Shown one piece after another: positions 20,671 to 30,830 of a stretch of 64,000 nucleotides of DNA. The position numbers and the translations under genes were made by a program. The stretch lies in assembly GCF_008080435.1 (NCBI RefSeq), contig NZ_VRKN01000003.1, forward strand, positions 372,001 to 436,000, read 5' to 3'. Position 1 is the first letter of the stretch; every line of letters starts with the position of its first letter. The notes below the pieces were generated by a model. That model was not told where the DNA came from, searched no databases, and saw nothing but the letters and a program-made list of their open reading frames with translations. The DNA comes from Enterobacter asburiae (lineage in GTDB: Bacteria > Pseudomonadota > Gammaproteobacteria > Enterobacterales > Enterobacteriaceae).

Positions 20671-20698
20671 ATCGTTATATACATATTAATATAACGAT
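20671..20698. promoter_or_regulatory. ModE operator of modABC
   Basis: Inverted arms ATCGTTAT (20671-20678) and ATAACGAT (20691-20698) enclose an AT-rich centre. This matches the palindrome bound by ModE-molybdate to repress modABC in E. coli, and lies directly upstream of modA. Confidence 0.9.
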
Positions 20699-20796
20699 AT
20701 CGTCAGGGAGATCCCAGCGTTTAATCGTACCGCTGAAGGGGTAAATCAGTGTGATGCGTTAAATATTATCGGCGAAAACGGGAAAATCTTGAGAGC

Positions 20797-20823
20797 AAAA
20801 CGCCCGGACTCGCCGGGCGTTTT
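20797..20823. terminator. Terminator downstream of acrZ
   Basis: AAAACGCCCGG and CCGGGCGTTTT form a GC-rich hairpin with T-tracts on both strands, immediately after the acrZ stop and before the modABC promoter. Confidence 0.85.
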
Positions 20824-20831
20824 GTGGGGAA

Positions 20832-20981
20832 TCAATGCTGCTTTTTAGCCTGGTCTCTGTGACCAATGTTCGAAAAGACGTTGAACACTTCACCCAGGCC
20901 GTAGATGGCACCGAGGATGATGGCCATCACTACTGGTACCATGATCACGGCGAATACCAGACTTTTCAACAACTCTAACAT
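20832..20981 (-). CDS. acrZ: AcrZ, small membrane protein of the AcrAB-TolC efflux pump
   Basis: This 49-residue single-helix protein binds AcrB in the inner membrane and tunes export of some drugs in E. coli. Translation from 20981 gives [18 protein letters not shown] and then a hydrophobic helix with the kinking proline, ending in DQAKKQH. It corresponds to E. coli AcrZ (YbhT) with small differences at the C-terminus. It lies between modE and modABC as in E. coli. Confidence 0.95.
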   Translation of the reverse strand: MLELLKSLVFAVIMVPVVMAIILGAIYGLGEVFNVFSNIGHRDQAKKQH

Positions 20982-21108
20982 GGTTTTCTCCAGATATTGT
21001 GAACGGCTTATTCTACCCTTTCAAGTGAGAAAAACATCCCCTTTTGTGCGGTGCCCTTTGCGCCCTGCACCATTTGGGTCACAATACTCTTTTTGCCAGG
21101 ACACTGTT

Positions 21109-21897
21109 ATGCAGGCCGAAATTCTCCTCACTCTACGACTTCAGCAAAAGCTTTTCGCCGATCCGCGACGTATCGCCCTGCTTAAACAAATAGAACAAAC
21201 GGGCTCAATTAGCCAGGGGGCGAAAAACGCGGGCATCAGCTACAAAAGTGCCTGGGACGCCATCAACGAAATGAACACCCTGAGCGAACAACCGCTGGTG
21301 GACAGAGCCACAGGCGGCAAAGGCGGCGGCGGTGCGATCGTGACTCGTTATGGCCAGCGTCTTATTCAGCTTTACGATCTGCTGGCCCAGATCCAGCAAA
21401 AAGCGTTTGATGTGTTGAGCGACGACGATAACGTTCCGCTGGACAGTTTGCTGGCCGCTATTTCCCGCTTCTCGTTACAAACCAGCGCCCGCAACCAGTG
21501 GTTTGGTACGGTGACGGCGCGCGACAATCTCCAGGTACAGCAGCATATTGAGATCCTGCTTGCCGATGGCACCACCCGTCTGAAAGCCGCAATAACAGCG
21601 CAGAGTGCAGAGCGCCTTGAGCTGGATGAAGGTAAAGAGGTGCTGGTGCTGCTGAAAGCACCGTGGGTCAATATCACGCGCGATCCCGACACCGCAAAGG
21701 CAGCAGATAACCAGCTACAGGGTGCAATTAGCCATATCGAACGCGGCCAGACGCAGTGCGAAGTGCTGATGACCCTGGCCGACGGGCAACGGCTTTGTGC
21801 GACGATACCGCTTAGCGAAGCGGACGGTTTAGAAGAAGGTACTGTCGTCACCGCCTGGTTCAACGCAGACCGGGTGATTATCGCCACATTGTGCTGA
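21109..21897 (+). CDS. modE: Molybdate-responsive transcriptional regulator
   Basis: ModE binds molybdate and represses modABC while activating molybdoenzyme genes. The 262-residue protein has an N-terminal winged helix-turn-helix (about 1-120; GSISQGAKNAGISYKSAWDAI) and two C-terminal molybdate-binding repeats (about 125-262; TARNQWFG-like start and the second repeat from about 195). The start at 21109 matches E. coli; the upstream frame extension lies over acrZ. Divergent from acrZ and modABC. Confidence 0.96.
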   Translation: MQAEILLTLRLQQKLFADPRRIALLKQIEQTGSISQGAKNAGISYKSAWDAINEMNTLSEQPLVDRATGGKGGGGAIVTRYGQRLIQLYDLLAQIQQKAFDVLSDDDNVPLDSLLAAISRFSLQTSARNQWFGTVTARDNLQVQQHIEILLADGTTRLKAAITAQSAERLELDEGKEVLVLLKAPWVNITRDPDTAKAADNQLQGAISHIERGQTQCEVLMTLADGQRLCATIPLSEADGLEEGTVVTAWFNADRVIIATLC

Positions 21898-21964
21898 GCG
21901 CATTGACAATCGCGCCGACAGTGCGTATCCCTGATATCTGTTGCTGCAAAAACAGGGATAAATC

Positions 21965-23437
21965 ATGTCATCATTGCATATTTCGCAAGGCACGTTTCGT
22001 CTTAACGATACCCGAACGCTGACGATTGCTGATCTGACAATACGCGCGGGTGAAAGCTGGGCGTTTGTCGGCACTAACGGCAGCGGTAAATCCGCGCTGG
22101 CCCGCGCGCTGGCCGGAGAGCTCCCCCTCCTGAAGGGCAAATACCAGGGCGACTTTACACGCCTGACGCGCCTGTCATTTGAACAACTGCAAAAGCTAGT
22201 AAGCGACGAGTGGCAGCGCAACAACACCGATTTACTCAGCCCTGGCGAAGAAGATACCGGCCGTACGACGGCGGAAATTATTCAGGATGAGGTGAAAGAT
22301 CCCGCCCGCTGTCAGCGCCTGGCAGAACGGTTCGGCATCACCGCCCTGCTGAACCGGCGCTTTAAATACCTTTCTACCGGCGAGACGCGGAAAACGCTGC
22401 TTTGTCAGGCGCTGATGAGCGAGCCCGAGCTGCTTATCCTCGACGAACCGTTCGACGGCCTTGACGTGCAGTCCCGTGCACAGCTGGCGTCCCTGCTGGA
22501 GTCGCTTAATCAGCAGGGATATACCCTGGTGCTGGTGCTTAACCGCTTCGATGAAATTCCGGATTTTATCCAGTACGCAGGCGTACTGGCTGACTGTAAC
22601 CTGACCGAGACCGGTGAAAAAACAGCGCTGCTTAAGCAGGCGCTCATTGCCCAGCTCGCGCACAGTGAACAACTCGACGGTATTACCCTTCCGGAACCTG
22701 ACGCCCCTTCAGCCCGCCACGCGCTTGATCCCCACCAGCCGCGCATCGTGCTGCGGGATGGGATGGTCTCTTATGACGATCGCCCGATCCTTAACCGTCT
22801 AAGCTGGACGGTCAATCCTGGCGAGCACTGGCAGATCGTCGGCCCTAACGGCGCGGGAAAATCAACGCTGCTGAGCCTGGTAACCGGCGATCACCCGCAG
22901 GGCTATAGCAACGATCTCACGCTGTTCGGTCGGCGTCGCGGCAGCGGCGAAACCATCTGGGATATTAAAAAACATATCGGCTACGTCAGCAGCAGCCTGC
23001 ATCTGGATTACCGGGTCAGTACCACGGTACGCAACGTGATCCTTTCCGGCTATTTTGATTCCATCGGTATTTATCAGGCGGTGTCGGATAAACAACACAA
23101 GCTGGCCCAGCAGTGGCTGGATATCCTTGGCATGGACAATCGGGTCGCTGACGCGACGTTCCATAGCCTGTCGTGGGGGCAGCAGCGTCTGGCCTTGATC
23201 GTCCGCGCGCTGGTGAAACACCCTACGCTCCTGATCCTCGACGAACCGCTGCAGGGACTCGATCCGCTGAATCGACAGCTTATCCGCCGCTTTGTGGACG
23301 TGCTGATTAGTGAAGGTGAAACGCAGCTGCTGTTCGTTTCACACCATGCCGAAGATGCCCCCTCCTGCATCACGCATCGCCTGGAGTTTGTTCCGGACGG
23401 TGAGCACTATCATTATCTGCAAAGCAAAATCGATTAA
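21965..23437 (+). CDS. modF: Double-domain ABC ATPase ModF
   Basis: ModF is a 490-residue cytosolic protein with two ABC domains and no membrane segments. The first has Walker A GTNGSGKS (near 38-45) and Walker B LLILDEPFDGLD; the second has GPNGAGKS (near 294-301) and LILDEPLQGLDP. The first signature is STGETRK and the second SWGQQRL, both off consensus, as in the family. It lies downstream of modE and its physiological role is unresolved; the E. coli homologue is linked to the molybdate region without being required for transport. Confidence 0.93.
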   Translation: MSSLHISQGTFRLNDTRTLTIADLTIRAGESWAFVGTNGSGKSALARALAGELPLLKGKYQGDFTRLTRLSFEQLQKLVSDEWQRNNTDLLSPGEEDTGRTTAEIIQDEVKDPARCQRLAERFGITALLNRRFKYLSTGETRKTLLCQALMSEPELLILDEPFDGLDVQSRAQLASLLESLNQQGYTLVLVLNRFDEIPDFIQYAGVLADCNLTETGEKTALLKQALIAQLAHSEQLDGITLPEPDAPSARHALDPHQPRIVLRDGMVSYDDRPILNRLSWTVNPGEHWQIVGPNGAGKSTLLSLVTGDHPQGYSNDLTLFGRRRGSGETIWDIKKHIGYVSSSLHLDYRVSTTVRNVILSGYFDSIGIYQAVSDKQHKLAQQWLDILGMDNRVADATFHSLSWGQQRLALIVRALVKHPTLLILDEPLQGLDPLNRQLIRRFVDVLISEGETQLLFVSHHAEDAPSCITHRLEFVPDGEHYHYLQSKID

Positions 23438-23440
23438 CTC

Positions 23441-23466
23441 CCGGAGGGCACCGCCCTCCGTTTTTC
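23441..23466 (+). terminator. Terminator of modEF
   Basis: CCGGAGGGC and GCCCTCCG form a stem followed by TTTTT, just after the modF stop. Confidence 0.85.
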
Positions 23467-23544
23467 AGATAACCTGCACTAAGACATCGCTATCCCTTTG
23501 ATCTACAATGCCCCACAGCGGCTGAAAATCGGACTTTAAAAACA

Positions 23545-23612
23545 GTGTAAACGATTCCACTATTTTATCCCATGTCACACTTTTCGCGACTCTGTTATGC
23601 TATGGTTATTAC
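23545..23612 (+). promoter_or_regulatory. gal promoter with GalR external operator and CRP site
   Basis: GTGTAAACGATTCCAC at 23545-23560 matches the E. coli external GalR/GalS operator. The following CATGTCACAC with TTTTCGC corresponds to the E. coli gal CRP site, and TATGCTATGGTTA near 23599-23611 covers the overlapping P2 and P1 -10 elements. Confidence 0.9.
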
Positions 23613-23638
23613 ATACCATAAGCCCAATGGAGCGAAAT

Positions 23639-24655
23639 ATGCGAGTTCTGGTAACAGGTGGTAGCGGTTACATAGGTAGTCATACCTGCGTGCAACTGCT
23701 GCAAAACGGTCACGACGTCATCATCCTCGACAACCTGTGCAACAGTAAGCGCAGCGTACTGCCTGTGATTGAACGTCTTGGCGGTAAACAACCCACTTTT
23801 GTGGAAGGCGACATCCGCAACGAAGCGCTGATGACCGAGATCCTTCACGACCACGCCATCGAAGCGGTGATCCACTTCGCGGGTCTGAAAGCGGTCGGTG
23901 AATCCGTTGCGAAACCGCTCGAGTATTACGACAACAACGTCAACGGTACCCTGCGTCTCATCTCCGCCATGCGTGCTGCCAACGTCAAAAACTTCATCTT
24001 TAGCTCCTCCGCCACCGTCTACGGCGATCAGCCCAAAATCCCTTACGTTGAAAGCTTCCCGACCGGTACACCGCAAAGCCCGTACGGCAAAAGCAAACTG
24101 ATGGTGGAGCAGATCCTGACCGATCTACAAAAAGCACAACCGGAGTGGAGCATTGCCCTGCTGCGCTACTTCAACCCGGTCGGCGCGCATCCGTCTGGAG
24201 ACATGGGTGAAGATCCGCAGGGCATCCCGAACAACCTGATGCCGTATATCGCCCAGGTTGCCGTGGGTCGCCGCGACTCGCTGGCGATTTTTGGCAATGA
24301 CTACCCCACCGAAGATGGCACCGGCGTGCGTGACTACATCCACGTGATGGATCTGGCCGACGGCCATGTGGCGGCGATGCAGCAACTGGCCAACAAACCG
24401 GGTGTGCATATTTACAACCTCGGCGCCGGGGTCGGCAGCAGCGTGCTGGACGTGGTTAACGCCTTCAGCAAAGCCTGCGGTAAGCCGGTGAGCTACCACT
24501 TCGCCCCGCGTCGTGATGGCGACCTGCCTGCTTACTGGGCCGATGCCACCAAAGCCGACAAAGAGCTTAACTGGCGTGTGACGCGCACGCTTGATGAAAT
24601 GGCACAGGATACCTGGCACTGGCAGTCACGCCACCCGCAAGGCTATCCGGACTAA
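23639..24655 (+). CDS. galE: UDP-glucose 4-epimerase
   Basis: GalE interconverts UDP-galactose and UDP-glucose using bound NAD+. The 338-residue short-chain dehydrogenase-type protein shows GGSGYIG (7-13), S124, and the catalytic Y149-x3-K153. The start at 23639 (MRVLVTGGSG) matches E. coli, with GGAG upstream; an upstream in-frame codon lies within the promoter. First gene of galETKM. Confidence 0.98.
   Translation: MRVLVTGGSGYIGSHTCVQLLQNGHDVIILDNLCNSKRSVLPVIERLGGKQPTFVEGDIRNEALMTEILHDHAIEAVIHFAGLKAVGESVAKPLEYYDNNVNGTLRLISAMRAANVKNFIFSSSATVYGDQPKIPYVESFPTGTPQSPYGKSKLMVEQILTDLQKAQPEWSIALLRYFNPVGAHPSGDMGEDPQGIPNNLMPYIAQVAVGRRDSLAIFGNDYPTEDGTGVRDYIHVMDLADGHVAAMQQLANKPGVHIYNLGAGVGSSVLDVVNAFSKACGKPVSYHFAPRRDGDLPAYWADATKADKELNWRVTRTLDEMAQDTWHWQSRHPQGYPD
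23658..23673. promoter_or_regulatory. GalR internal operator within galE
   Basis: GTGGTAGCGGTTACAT lies inside the galE 5' end, at the same place as the E. coli internal operator that pairs with the external one through a GalR-HU DNA loop. It is 113 bp from the external operator. Confidence 0.9.
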
Positions 24656-24664
24656 GGATCCGTC

Positions 24665-25711
24665 ATGACGCAATTTAATCCCGTCGATCATCCGCATCGT
24701 CGTTTTAACCCGTTAAGCGGGCAATGGATTTTGGTTTCTCCACATCGCGCCAAGCGCCCCTGGCAGGGGGCGCAGGAGACGCCTGCAAAACAGACGCTGC
24801 CACAGCACGACCCGGACTGCTTCCTCTGCCCGGGCAACACGCGCGTAACGGGGGATAAAAACCCGGACTACAAAGGCACCTTCGTTTTCACCAACGATTT
24901 TGCCGCCCTGATGACCGACACCCCGGACGCGCCGGAAAGCCACGATCCGCTGATGCGCTGCGAAAGCGCGCGCGGAACCAGCCGCGTGATCTGCTTCTCG
25001 CCCGATCACAGCAAAACGCTGCCAGAGCTGAGCGTGGACGCGCTGAAAGAGGTCGTCAGCACCTGGCAGGCGCAAACCGCAGAGCTGGGACAGAGCTATC
25101 CGTGGGTGCAGGTGTTCGAAAACAAAGGCGCGGCCATGGGCTGCTCTAACCCACACCCGCACGGCCAGATCTGGGCGAACAGCTTCCTGCCCAATGAAGC
25201 CGAGCGTGAAGACCGCCTGCAGAAAGCGTATTACGCGGAAAACGGTTCGCCGATGCTGGTGGATTACACCCAGCGTGAGCTGGCCGACGGCAGCCGCACC
25301 GTGGTGGAAACCGAACACTGGCTGGCCGTCGTCCCTTACTGGGCTGCCTGGCCGTTTGAAACGCTGCTGCTGCCGAAAGCGCACGTTCAGCGCATCACCG
25401 AGCTCAGCGATGCGCAGCGCGACGACCTTGCCCTGGCGCTGAAAAAGCTGACCAGCCGTTACGATAACCTGTTCCAGTGCTCCTTCCCGTACTCCATGGG
25501 CTGGCACGGCGCCCCGTTTAACGGCGAAGAGAATCAACACTGGCAGCTGCACGCCCATTTCTATCCGCCGCTGCTGCGCTCTGCGACGGTACGTAAATTT
25601 ATGGTGGGCTATGAAATGCTGGCGGAAACCCAGCGTGACCTGACGGCGGAACAGGCGGCAGAACGTCTGCGTGCCGTTAGCGACGTCCACTATCGCGAAT
25701 CAGGAGTCTAA
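24665..25711 (+). CDS. galT: Galactose-1-phosphate uridylyltransferase
   Basis: GalT exchanges UMP between UDP-glucose and galactose-1-phosphate through a uridylyl-histidine intermediate. The HPHGQIW motif places the catalytic histidine at H166. C52 and C55 (DCFLCPG) are metal-ligand positions in the family. Length 348 as in E. coli. It follows galE by 9 bp. Confidence 0.98.
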   Translation: MTQFNPVDHPHRRFNPLSGQWILVSPHRAKRPWQGAQETPAKQTLPQHDPDCFLCPGNTRVTGDKNPDYKGTFVFTNDFAALMTDTPDAPESHDPLMRCESARGTSRVICFSPDHSKTLPELSVDALKEVVSTWQAQTAELGQSYPWVQVFENKGAAMGCSNPHPHGQIWANSFLPNEAEREDRLQKAYYAENGSPMLVDYTQRELADGSRTVVETEHWLAVVPYWAAWPFETLLLPKAHVQRITELSDAQRDDLALALKKLTSRYDNLFQCSFPYSMGWHGAPFNGEENQHWQLHAHFYPPLLRSATVRKFMVGYEMLAETQRDLTAEQAAERLRAVSDVHYRESGV

Positions 25712-25714
25712 AAA

Positions 25715-26863
25715 ATGAGTCTGAAAGATAAAACACAATCCCTGTTTGCTGAGAAATTTGGCTACCCTGCCACCCACGTTATCCAGGCACCTGGTCGCGT
25801 TAACCTGATCGGTGAACACACCGACTATAACGACGGTTTCGTGCTGCCGTGCGCCATCGATTACCAGACCGTCATCAGCTGTGCGAAGCGCGACGATCGT
25901 CAAGTCCGCGTGATTGCGGCGGATTACGGTAATGAGACGGACGCGTTTTCCCTCGATGCCCCGATTGTGACGCACGACAGCCAGCAGTGGTCTAACTACG
26001 TGCGCGGCGTGGTGAAACACCTTCAGAAGCGTAACAAGAACTTTGGCGGTGCGGATTTAGTCATCAGCGGCAACGTGCCGCAGGGTGCGGGCTTAAGCTC
26101 CTCTGCGTCTCTGGAAGTCGCCGTTGGCACCGTGTTCCAGCAGCTTTATCATTTACCGCTGGATGGCGCGCAAATCGCCCTGAATGGTCAGGAAGCAGAA
26201 AACCAGTTCGTGGGCTGTAACTGCGGCATTATGGATCAGCTGATCTCCGCGCTGGGCAAAAAAGAGCATGCCCTGTTAATTGATTGCCGCTCGCTGGGTA
26301 CCAAAGCCGTTCCCCTGCCAAAAGGCGCGGCTGTGGTGATCGTCAACAGCAACTTTAAGCGCACGCTGGTGGGCAGCGAATACAATACCCGCCGCCAACA
26401 GTGCGAAACCGGCGCCCGTTTCTTCCAGCAGCCTGCCCTGCGCGACGTAACGCTCAATGAATTTAATAAAGTGGCGCACGAGCTGGATCCGGTCGTCGCC
26501 AGGCGAGTTCGTCACGTGCTGACGGAAAATGCCCGTACCGTTGAAGCCGCGTCCGCGCTGGCGAAAGGTGACCTGAAACGCATGGGTGAGCTGATGGCGG
26601 AATCTCACGCCTCCATGCGCGATGATTTTGAAATCACCGTTCCGCAGATCGACACCCTGGTGGACATCGTCAAAGCCACCATCGGCGACAAAGGTGGCGT
26701 GCGCATGACGGGCGGTGGTTTTGGCGGCTGCATCGTTGCGCTGGTGCCTGAAGAGATGGTCCCTGCCGTACAGGACGCCGTGGCGAAGCAGTACGAAGCA
26801 AAAACAGGTATCAAAGAAACCTTCTATGTTTGTAAAGCATCACAAGGAGCCGGACAGTGCTAA
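25715..26863 (+). CDS. galK: Galactokinase
   Basis: GalK phosphorylates alpha-D-galactose at C1. The 382-residue GHMP kinase has the galactokinase signature [15 protein letters not shown] (about 28-42), the ATP loop [11 protein letters not shown] (about 121-131) and TGGGFGGC near 342. It starts 3 bp after galT and its stop overlaps the galM GTG start. Confidence 0.98.
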   Translation: MSLKDKTQSLFAEKFGYPATHVIQAPGRVNLIGEHTDYNDGFVLPCAIDYQTVISCAKRDDRQVRVIAADYGNETDAFSLDAPIVTHDSQQWSNYVRGVVKHLQKRNKNFGGADLVISGNVPQGAGLSSSASLEVAVGTVFQQLYHLPLDGAQIALNGQEAENQFVGCNCGIMDQLISALGKKEHALLIDCRSLGTKAVPLPKGAAVVIVNSNFKRTLVGSEYNTRRQQCETGARFFQQPALRDVTLNEFNKVAHELDPVVARRVRHVLTENARTVEAASALAKGDLKRMGELMAESHASMRDDFEITVPQIDTLVDIVKATIGDKGGVRMTGGGFGGCIVALVPEEMVPAVQDAVAKQYEAKTGIKETFYVCKASQGAGQC

Positions 26864-27900
26864 ACGAAACACCTACCCTTGCACCGGATGGTCTGCCGTA
26901 TCGCCTGTTAACCCTGCGCAACAGCGCAGGGATGGTCGTTACGGTGATGGACTGGGGTGCAACCCTGCTTTCTGCCCGCGTACCGATGCCGGACGGCAGC
27001 GTGCGCGAGACCCTGCTCGGCTGCGCCTCGCCTGAGCAGTACGTCAATCAGTCCGCCTATCTGGGCGCGTCCGTTGGGCGCTATGCTAACCGCATCGCGA
27101 AGAGCCGTTTTGAGCTCGACGGCGTGCAGTACACCCTGCTGCCAAGCCAGGGTGAGAACCAGCTGCATGGCGGACCGGAAGGGTTTGATAAACGCCGCTG
27201 GAAGATTGTTCGTCAAAACGACGGGGAAGTGTTGTTCTCGCTGGATTCGCTTGATGGCGATCAGGGCTTCCCGGGAAACCTTATCGCGTCCGCGCGCTTT
27301 ACGCTGACCGACGACAACCGTATCGCCGTTGAATACCGTGCGACGGTCGACAAGCCGTGTCCGGTCAACCTGACCAATCACGCGTACTTTAATCTGGACG
27401 GTAACCAGTGCGACGTGCGTAACCACAAGCTGCAGATCCTGGCGGATGCATACCTGCCGGTTGACGAGATGGGCATTCCGTATCAGGGCCTCAAAAACGT
27501 GAGCGGCACCAGCTTTGACTTCCGCAGCGCGAAATCCATCGCCCAGGATTTCCTGAGCGATGACGATCAGCGTAAGGTAAAAGGCTACGACCACGCTTTC
27601 CTGCTGCAGACCAAAGGTGATGTGAAACAACCTGCCGCACAGGTCTGGTCTGCGGATGAGAAACTGCAGATGACGGTTTATACCACTGCCCCTGCCCTGC
27701 AGTTTTACTCTGGCAACTACCTCGGCGGCACGACGGCGCGCGAACACGATGAATACAGTGACTGGCAAGGCCTGGCGCTGGAGAGCGAGTTCCTGCCGGA
27801 CAGCCCGAACCATCCGGAATGGCCACAGCCGGACTGCGTGCTGCGCCAAGGTGAAGAGTACGTTAGCGTCACAGAGTATCATTTCATTCCGCGCGCTTAA
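26857..27900 (+). CDS. galM: Galactose mutarotase (aldose 1-epimerase)
   Basis: GalM converts beta-D-galactose to the alpha anomer used by GalK. The 347-residue protein shows the catalytic histidine region [12 protein letters not shown] and the glutamate region [18 protein letters not shown]. It starts with GTG at 26857, overlapping the galK stop by 7 bp, with AAGGAG upstream. Last gene of the gal operon. Confidence 0.97.
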   Translation: MLNETPTLAPDGLPYRLLTLRNSAGMVVTVMDWGATLLSARVPMPDGSVRETLLGCASPEQYVNQSAYLGASVGRYANRIAKSRFELDGVQYTLLPSQGENQLHGGPEGFDKRRWKIVRQNDGEVLFSLDSLDGDQGFPGNLIASARFTLTDDNRIAVEYRATVDKPCPVNLTNHAYFNLDGNQCDVRNHKLQILADAYLPVDEMGIPYQGLKNVSGTSFDFRSAKSIAQDFLSDDDQRKVKGYDHAFLLQTKGDVKQPAAQVWSADEKLQMTVYTTAPALQFYSGNYLGGTTAREHDEYSDWQGLALESEFLPDSPNHPEWPQPDCVLRQGEEYVSVTEYHFIPRA

Positions 27901-27964
27901 TGCCCGGCGGCGCTACGCTTGCACGGGCCTACGGGTGCCGGATAAGCGAAGCGCCATCCGGCAA
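27901..27964. repeat. REP element downstream of galM
   Basis: TGCCCGGCGGCGCTACGC and GTGCCGGATAAGCG with inverted partners form a typical enterobacterial REP/BIME hairpin after the galM stop, possibly stabilising the gal mRNA end. Confidence 0.8.
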
Positions 27965-27971
27965 AAAACGC

Positions 27972-27997
27972 CAGCCCTCACAACGAGGGCTTTTTTC
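27972..27997 (+). terminator. Terminator of galETKM
   Basis: AGCCCTC and GAGGGCT form a stem followed by TTTTTT, directly after the REP element. Confidence 0.85.
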
Positions 27998-28128
27998 TGC
28001 GCGCTTTGCTGAAAATAGCGCCGATCGCAGACAAAATCATAACCCTGGATTCACAAGCATCTTACACTCAGAGGCTATTTTCGCTATGGTTAGGGTTAAG
28101 CGTTGCTGGTGGCATGGCCACGGCAATA

Positions 28129-28148
28129 TAATGAGAATTGTTATCATT
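28129..28148. promoter_or_regulatory. Fur box upstream of gpmA
   Basis: TAATGAGAATTGTTATCATT matches the Fur consensus at most positions and lies 25 bp upstream of the gpmA ATG. gpmA is reported as Fur-regulated in E. coli. Confidence 0.8.
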
Positions 28149-28172
28149 CTAAAAATGCTTGAGGAGTAAGAG

Positions 28173-28925
28173 ATGGCTATTACTAAGCTGGTTCTGGTGC
28201 GTCACGGCGAAAGCCAGTGGAACAACGAAAACCGCTTTACCGGTTGGTACGACGTTGATCTGTCTGAGAAAGGCGTAAGCGAAGCAAAAGCAGCAGGTAA
28301 ACTGCTGAAGGAAGAAGGCTTCAGCTTTGATTTTGCTTACACCTCTGTGCTGAAACGTGCCATCCACACCCTGTGGAACGTGCTGGACGAACTGGATCAG
28401 GCCTGGCTGCCGGTTGAGAAGTCATGGAAACTGAACGAACGTCACTACGGTGCGCTGCAGGGCCTGAACAAAGCGGAAACCGCTGAGAAATATGGCGACG
28501 AGCAGGTTAAACAGTGGCGTCGCGGCTTCGCAATCACCCCACCAGAGCTGACCAAAGATGACGAGCGCTACCCGGGCCACGACCCGCGTTACGCGAAGCT
28601 GACCGACGCTGAGCTGCCAACCACCGAGAGCCTGGCGCTGACCATCGACCGCGTTGTGCCTTACTGGAACGAAACCATTCTGCCACGCCTGAAAAGCGGC
28701 GAGCGCGTGATCATCGCGGCTCACGGTAACTCCCTGCGTGCGCTGGTGAAATACCTGGACAACATGGGTGAAGACGAAATCCTCGAACTGAACATCCCAA
28801 CTGGCGTACCGCTGGTGTATGAGTTCGACGAAAACTTCAAGCCAATCAAACACTACTACCTGGGTAACGCAGAAGAGATCGCGGCGAAAGCAGCGGCTGT
28901 CGCAAACCAGGGTAAAGCGAAGTAA
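28173..28925 (+). CDS. gpmA: 2,3-bisphosphoglycerate-dependent phosphoglycerate mutase
   Basis: GpmA interconverts 3- and 2-phosphoglycerate in glycolysis. The 250-residue protein has the phosphohistidine motif LVRHGES (H11) and the second histidine in [14 protein letters not shown] lies upstream of the ATG. Monocistronic, with its own Fur box and terminator. Confidence 0.98.
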   Translation: MAITKLVLVRHGESQWNNENRFTGWYDVDLSEKGVSEAKAAGKLLKEEGFSFDFAYTSVLKRAIHTLWNVLDELDQAWLPVEKSWKLNERHYGALQGLNKAETAEKYGDEQVKQWRRGFAITPPELTKDDERYPGHDPRYAKLTDAELPTTESLALTIDRVVPYWNETILPRLKSGERVIIAAHGNSLRALVKYLDNMGEDEILELNIPTGVPLVYEFDENFKPIKHYYLGNAEEIAAKAAAVANQGKAK

Positions 28926-28937
28926 TTTTCGCCAGAC

Positions 28938-28971
28938 AAAAAAAAGCGCGGAGCCTTCCGCGCTTTTTTAT
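28938..28971. terminator. Bidirectional terminator between gpmA and aroG
   Basis: AAAAAAAAGCGCGGA and TCCGCGCTTTTTT form a stem with T-tracts on both strands between the convergent gpmA and aroG. Confidence 0.9.
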
Positions 28972-28986
28972 TTGTGCCTGAGGCAC

Positions 28987-30039
28987 TCAGCCGCGACGCG
29001 CTTTTACCGCATTCGCCAGCTGACGCAGGATGGTATCGGTATCGTCCCAGCCAATACAGGCATCGGTGACGCTTTTGCCATACACCAGCGGTTCGCTGCC
29101 TTCCAGGTTCTGGTTACCTTCAACCAGATGGCTTTCGATCATCACCCCAATCACCGCCTTCTCACCGCCGGCAATCTGCTGGCAGACGTCTGCCCCTACT
29201 TCCATCTGCTTTTTAAACTGCTTGCTGGAGTTGGCATGGCTGAAATCGATCATCACCTGCGGTGGCAGCCCGGCTTTTTCCAGCCCGACCTTCACTTCTG
29301 CCACGTGTTTTGCACTGTAGTTTGGCTCTTTGCCGCCGCGCAGAATGATATGACAGTCACCGTTACCGCTGGTGTTAACGATGGCGGAATGGCCCCATTT
29401 GGTCACCGACAGGAAGCAGTGCGGCGCGCCCGCTGCGTTGATGGCATCAATAGCTACCTTCATCGTGCCATCAGTGCCGTTTTTGAAACCCACCGGGCAA
29501 GAGAGACCGGACGCCAGCTCGCGGTGCACCTGAGATTCAGTGGTGCGCGCGCCAATTGCGCCCCAGCTCATCAGGTCAGCGAGGTATTGTGGCGTAATCA
29601 TATCCAGGAACTCACCGGCCGCAGGCAGGCCGCTGTCGTTGATTTCCAGCAGCAGCTTGCGGGCAATGCGCAGGCCGTCGTTGATCTGGAAGCTGTTATC
29701 CATGTGTGGATCGTTAATCAGCCCTTTCCAGCCCACGGTGGTACGCGGTTTTTCGAAGTAAACGCGCATCACGATTTCCAGTTCGCCTTTCAGCGCTTCA
29801 CGCAGGGTGAGCAGCCGTGCGGCGTACTCTTTCGCAGCTGCAGGATCGTGAATGGAGCACGGGCCAATCACCACCAGAAGACGATCGTCATTACCTTTGA
29901 GGATCTTATGGATCGCTTTACGAGCATGAGACACCGTGTTTGCGGCATTTTCAGTGGCGGGGAATTTCTCAAGGAGCGCTACGGGAGGTAATAACTCATT
30001 GATCTCTTTAATGCGTAAATCGTCGTTCTGATAATTCAT
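28987..30039 (-). CDS. aroG: 3-deoxy-7-phosphoheptulonate synthase, phenylalanine-sensitive type
   Basis: AroG condenses phosphoenolpyruvate and erythrose-4-phosphate, the first step of aromatic amino acid synthesis. The 350-residue protein shows LVVIGPCSIHDP (about 55-66), the KPRT segment and GQSVTDACIGWDDT-like C-terminus of the class I enzymes. Its position beside gpmA and a TyrR box identify it as the AroG paralogue rather than AroF or AroH. Confidence 0.97.
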   Translation of the reverse strand: MNYQNDDLRIKEINELLPPVALLEKFPATENAANTVSHARKAIHKILKGNDDRLLVVIGPCSIHDPAAAKEYAARLLTLREALKGELEIVMRVYFEKPRTTVGWKGLINDPHMDNSFQINDGLRIARKLLLEINDSGLPAAGEFLDMITPQYLADLMSWGAIGARTTESQVHRELASGLSCPVGFKNGTDGTMKVAIDAINAAGAPHCFLSVTKWGHSAIVNTSGNGDCHIILRGGKEPNYSAKHVAEVKVGLEKAGLPPQVMIDFSHANSSKQFKKQMEVGADVCQQIAGGEKAVIGVMIESHLVEGNQNLEGSEPLVYGKSVTDACIGWDDTDTILRQLANAVKARRG

Positions 30040-30343
30040 TTTCTTTCCAGCTCTGCCATATCTTTAGTAATGAAAGCAATCCTTTCAATCTATCTTGTCG
30101 ACCAGAAAGTGTAAACACGGTTTTACACTTCACGCAGATAATTCCTGGAATTCGCCTAAAAATCGCCACAAAATAGCGAAAAATGAGATCTAACCTAAGC
30201 TTTTTAACTGTAACAACCAATTTTACACGCTTAAACGCGATTCCCTACTGACGCAAGTCCGTAAGGCGGAATCTTTCGCCTCTGAAAAAGATGCACTGTT
30301 GGAGAATGTTATCCAGCGTAACGACAAGAACAGGAGCACCATG
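30040..30343. other. Divergent aroG/ybgS intergenic region
   Basis: This AT-rich 304-bp gap holds the aroG TyrR box at 30110-30127 and a weaker similar match near 30210-30228, plus the ybgS promoter and its AGGAG ribosome site near 30332. No coding sequence is convincing in it. Confidence 0.6.
30110..30127. promoter_or_regulatory. TyrR box upstream of aroG
   Basis: TGTAAA-N6-TTTACA is present with no mismatch, about 70 bp upstream of the aroG start. This is the strong TyrR box pattern; in E. coli TyrR with phenylalanine represses aroG. Confidence 0.9.
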
Positions 30344-30724
30344 ATGAAAATGACAAAACTGGCAACCCTCTTCCTGACCGCCACACTCACTCTGGCCAGC
30401 GGCAGCGTCCTCGCCGCGGAAACGGGCACATCAGACAGCAACGGGGATGCGAATGCGGCTGCAGCAGCAGGCCAGCCCGCCCCTGATGCGAAACAGAATA
30501 TCGCCCCGAATAATGTCGACAACAGCCAGATCAATACCGGCAACACCAACACCGGCGGCACGATGCTGCATCCCAACAGCAGCGGTTCCGGCACCATGAA
30601 CCATGACAATATGAGTTCAGATGAGATTCATAAGAACTCGATGTGTAAGGACGGCAAATGCCCCGATCCTAATGACAAAGTAGGAAACGACGCGAATACC
30701 AAAACCGATGGCACCACCCAATAA
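30344..30724 (+). CDS. ybgS: YbgS, secreted homeobox-like-named protein of unknown function
   Basis: This 126-residue protein has a Sec signal peptide ([25 protein letters not shown], cut after ALA-type site near residue 24) and a low-complexity mature part rich in Asn, Asp and Thr with a C-terminal CKDGKCPD segment containing two cysteines. Both length and sequence resemble E. coli YbgS, which is an uncharacterised periplasmic protein. An adjacent in-frame ATG at 30341 is also possible; 30344 gives better ribosome-site spacing. Confidence 0.9.
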   Translation: MKMTKLATLFLTATLTLASGSVLAAETGTSDSNGDANAAAAAGQPAPDAKQNIAPNNVDNSQINTGNTNTGGTMLHPNSSGSGTMNHDNMSSDEIHKNSMCKDGKCPDPNDKVGNDANTKTDGTTQ

Positions 30725-30742
30725 TGGGTGGTGATCGGGAAG

Positions 30743-30773
30743 AAAAAGGAGAGCTCTGGCTCTCCTTTCTTTT
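30743..30773 (+). terminator. Terminator of ybgS
   Basis: AAAGGAGAG and CTCTCCTTT form a hairpin followed by a T-rich stretch, between ybgS and zitB. Confidence 0.8.
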
Positions 30774-30830
30774 TGGAGTAACCTATTAAAAACGCTACAC
30801 TAAAAACAATAACACATCAGGAAAGCAGAC

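Noticed and set aside
23639..27900. Lambda-type attachment region near gal-bio
   Set aside because: In E. coli attB lies between gal and bio, but the gap sequences here show no recognisable core or phage genes.
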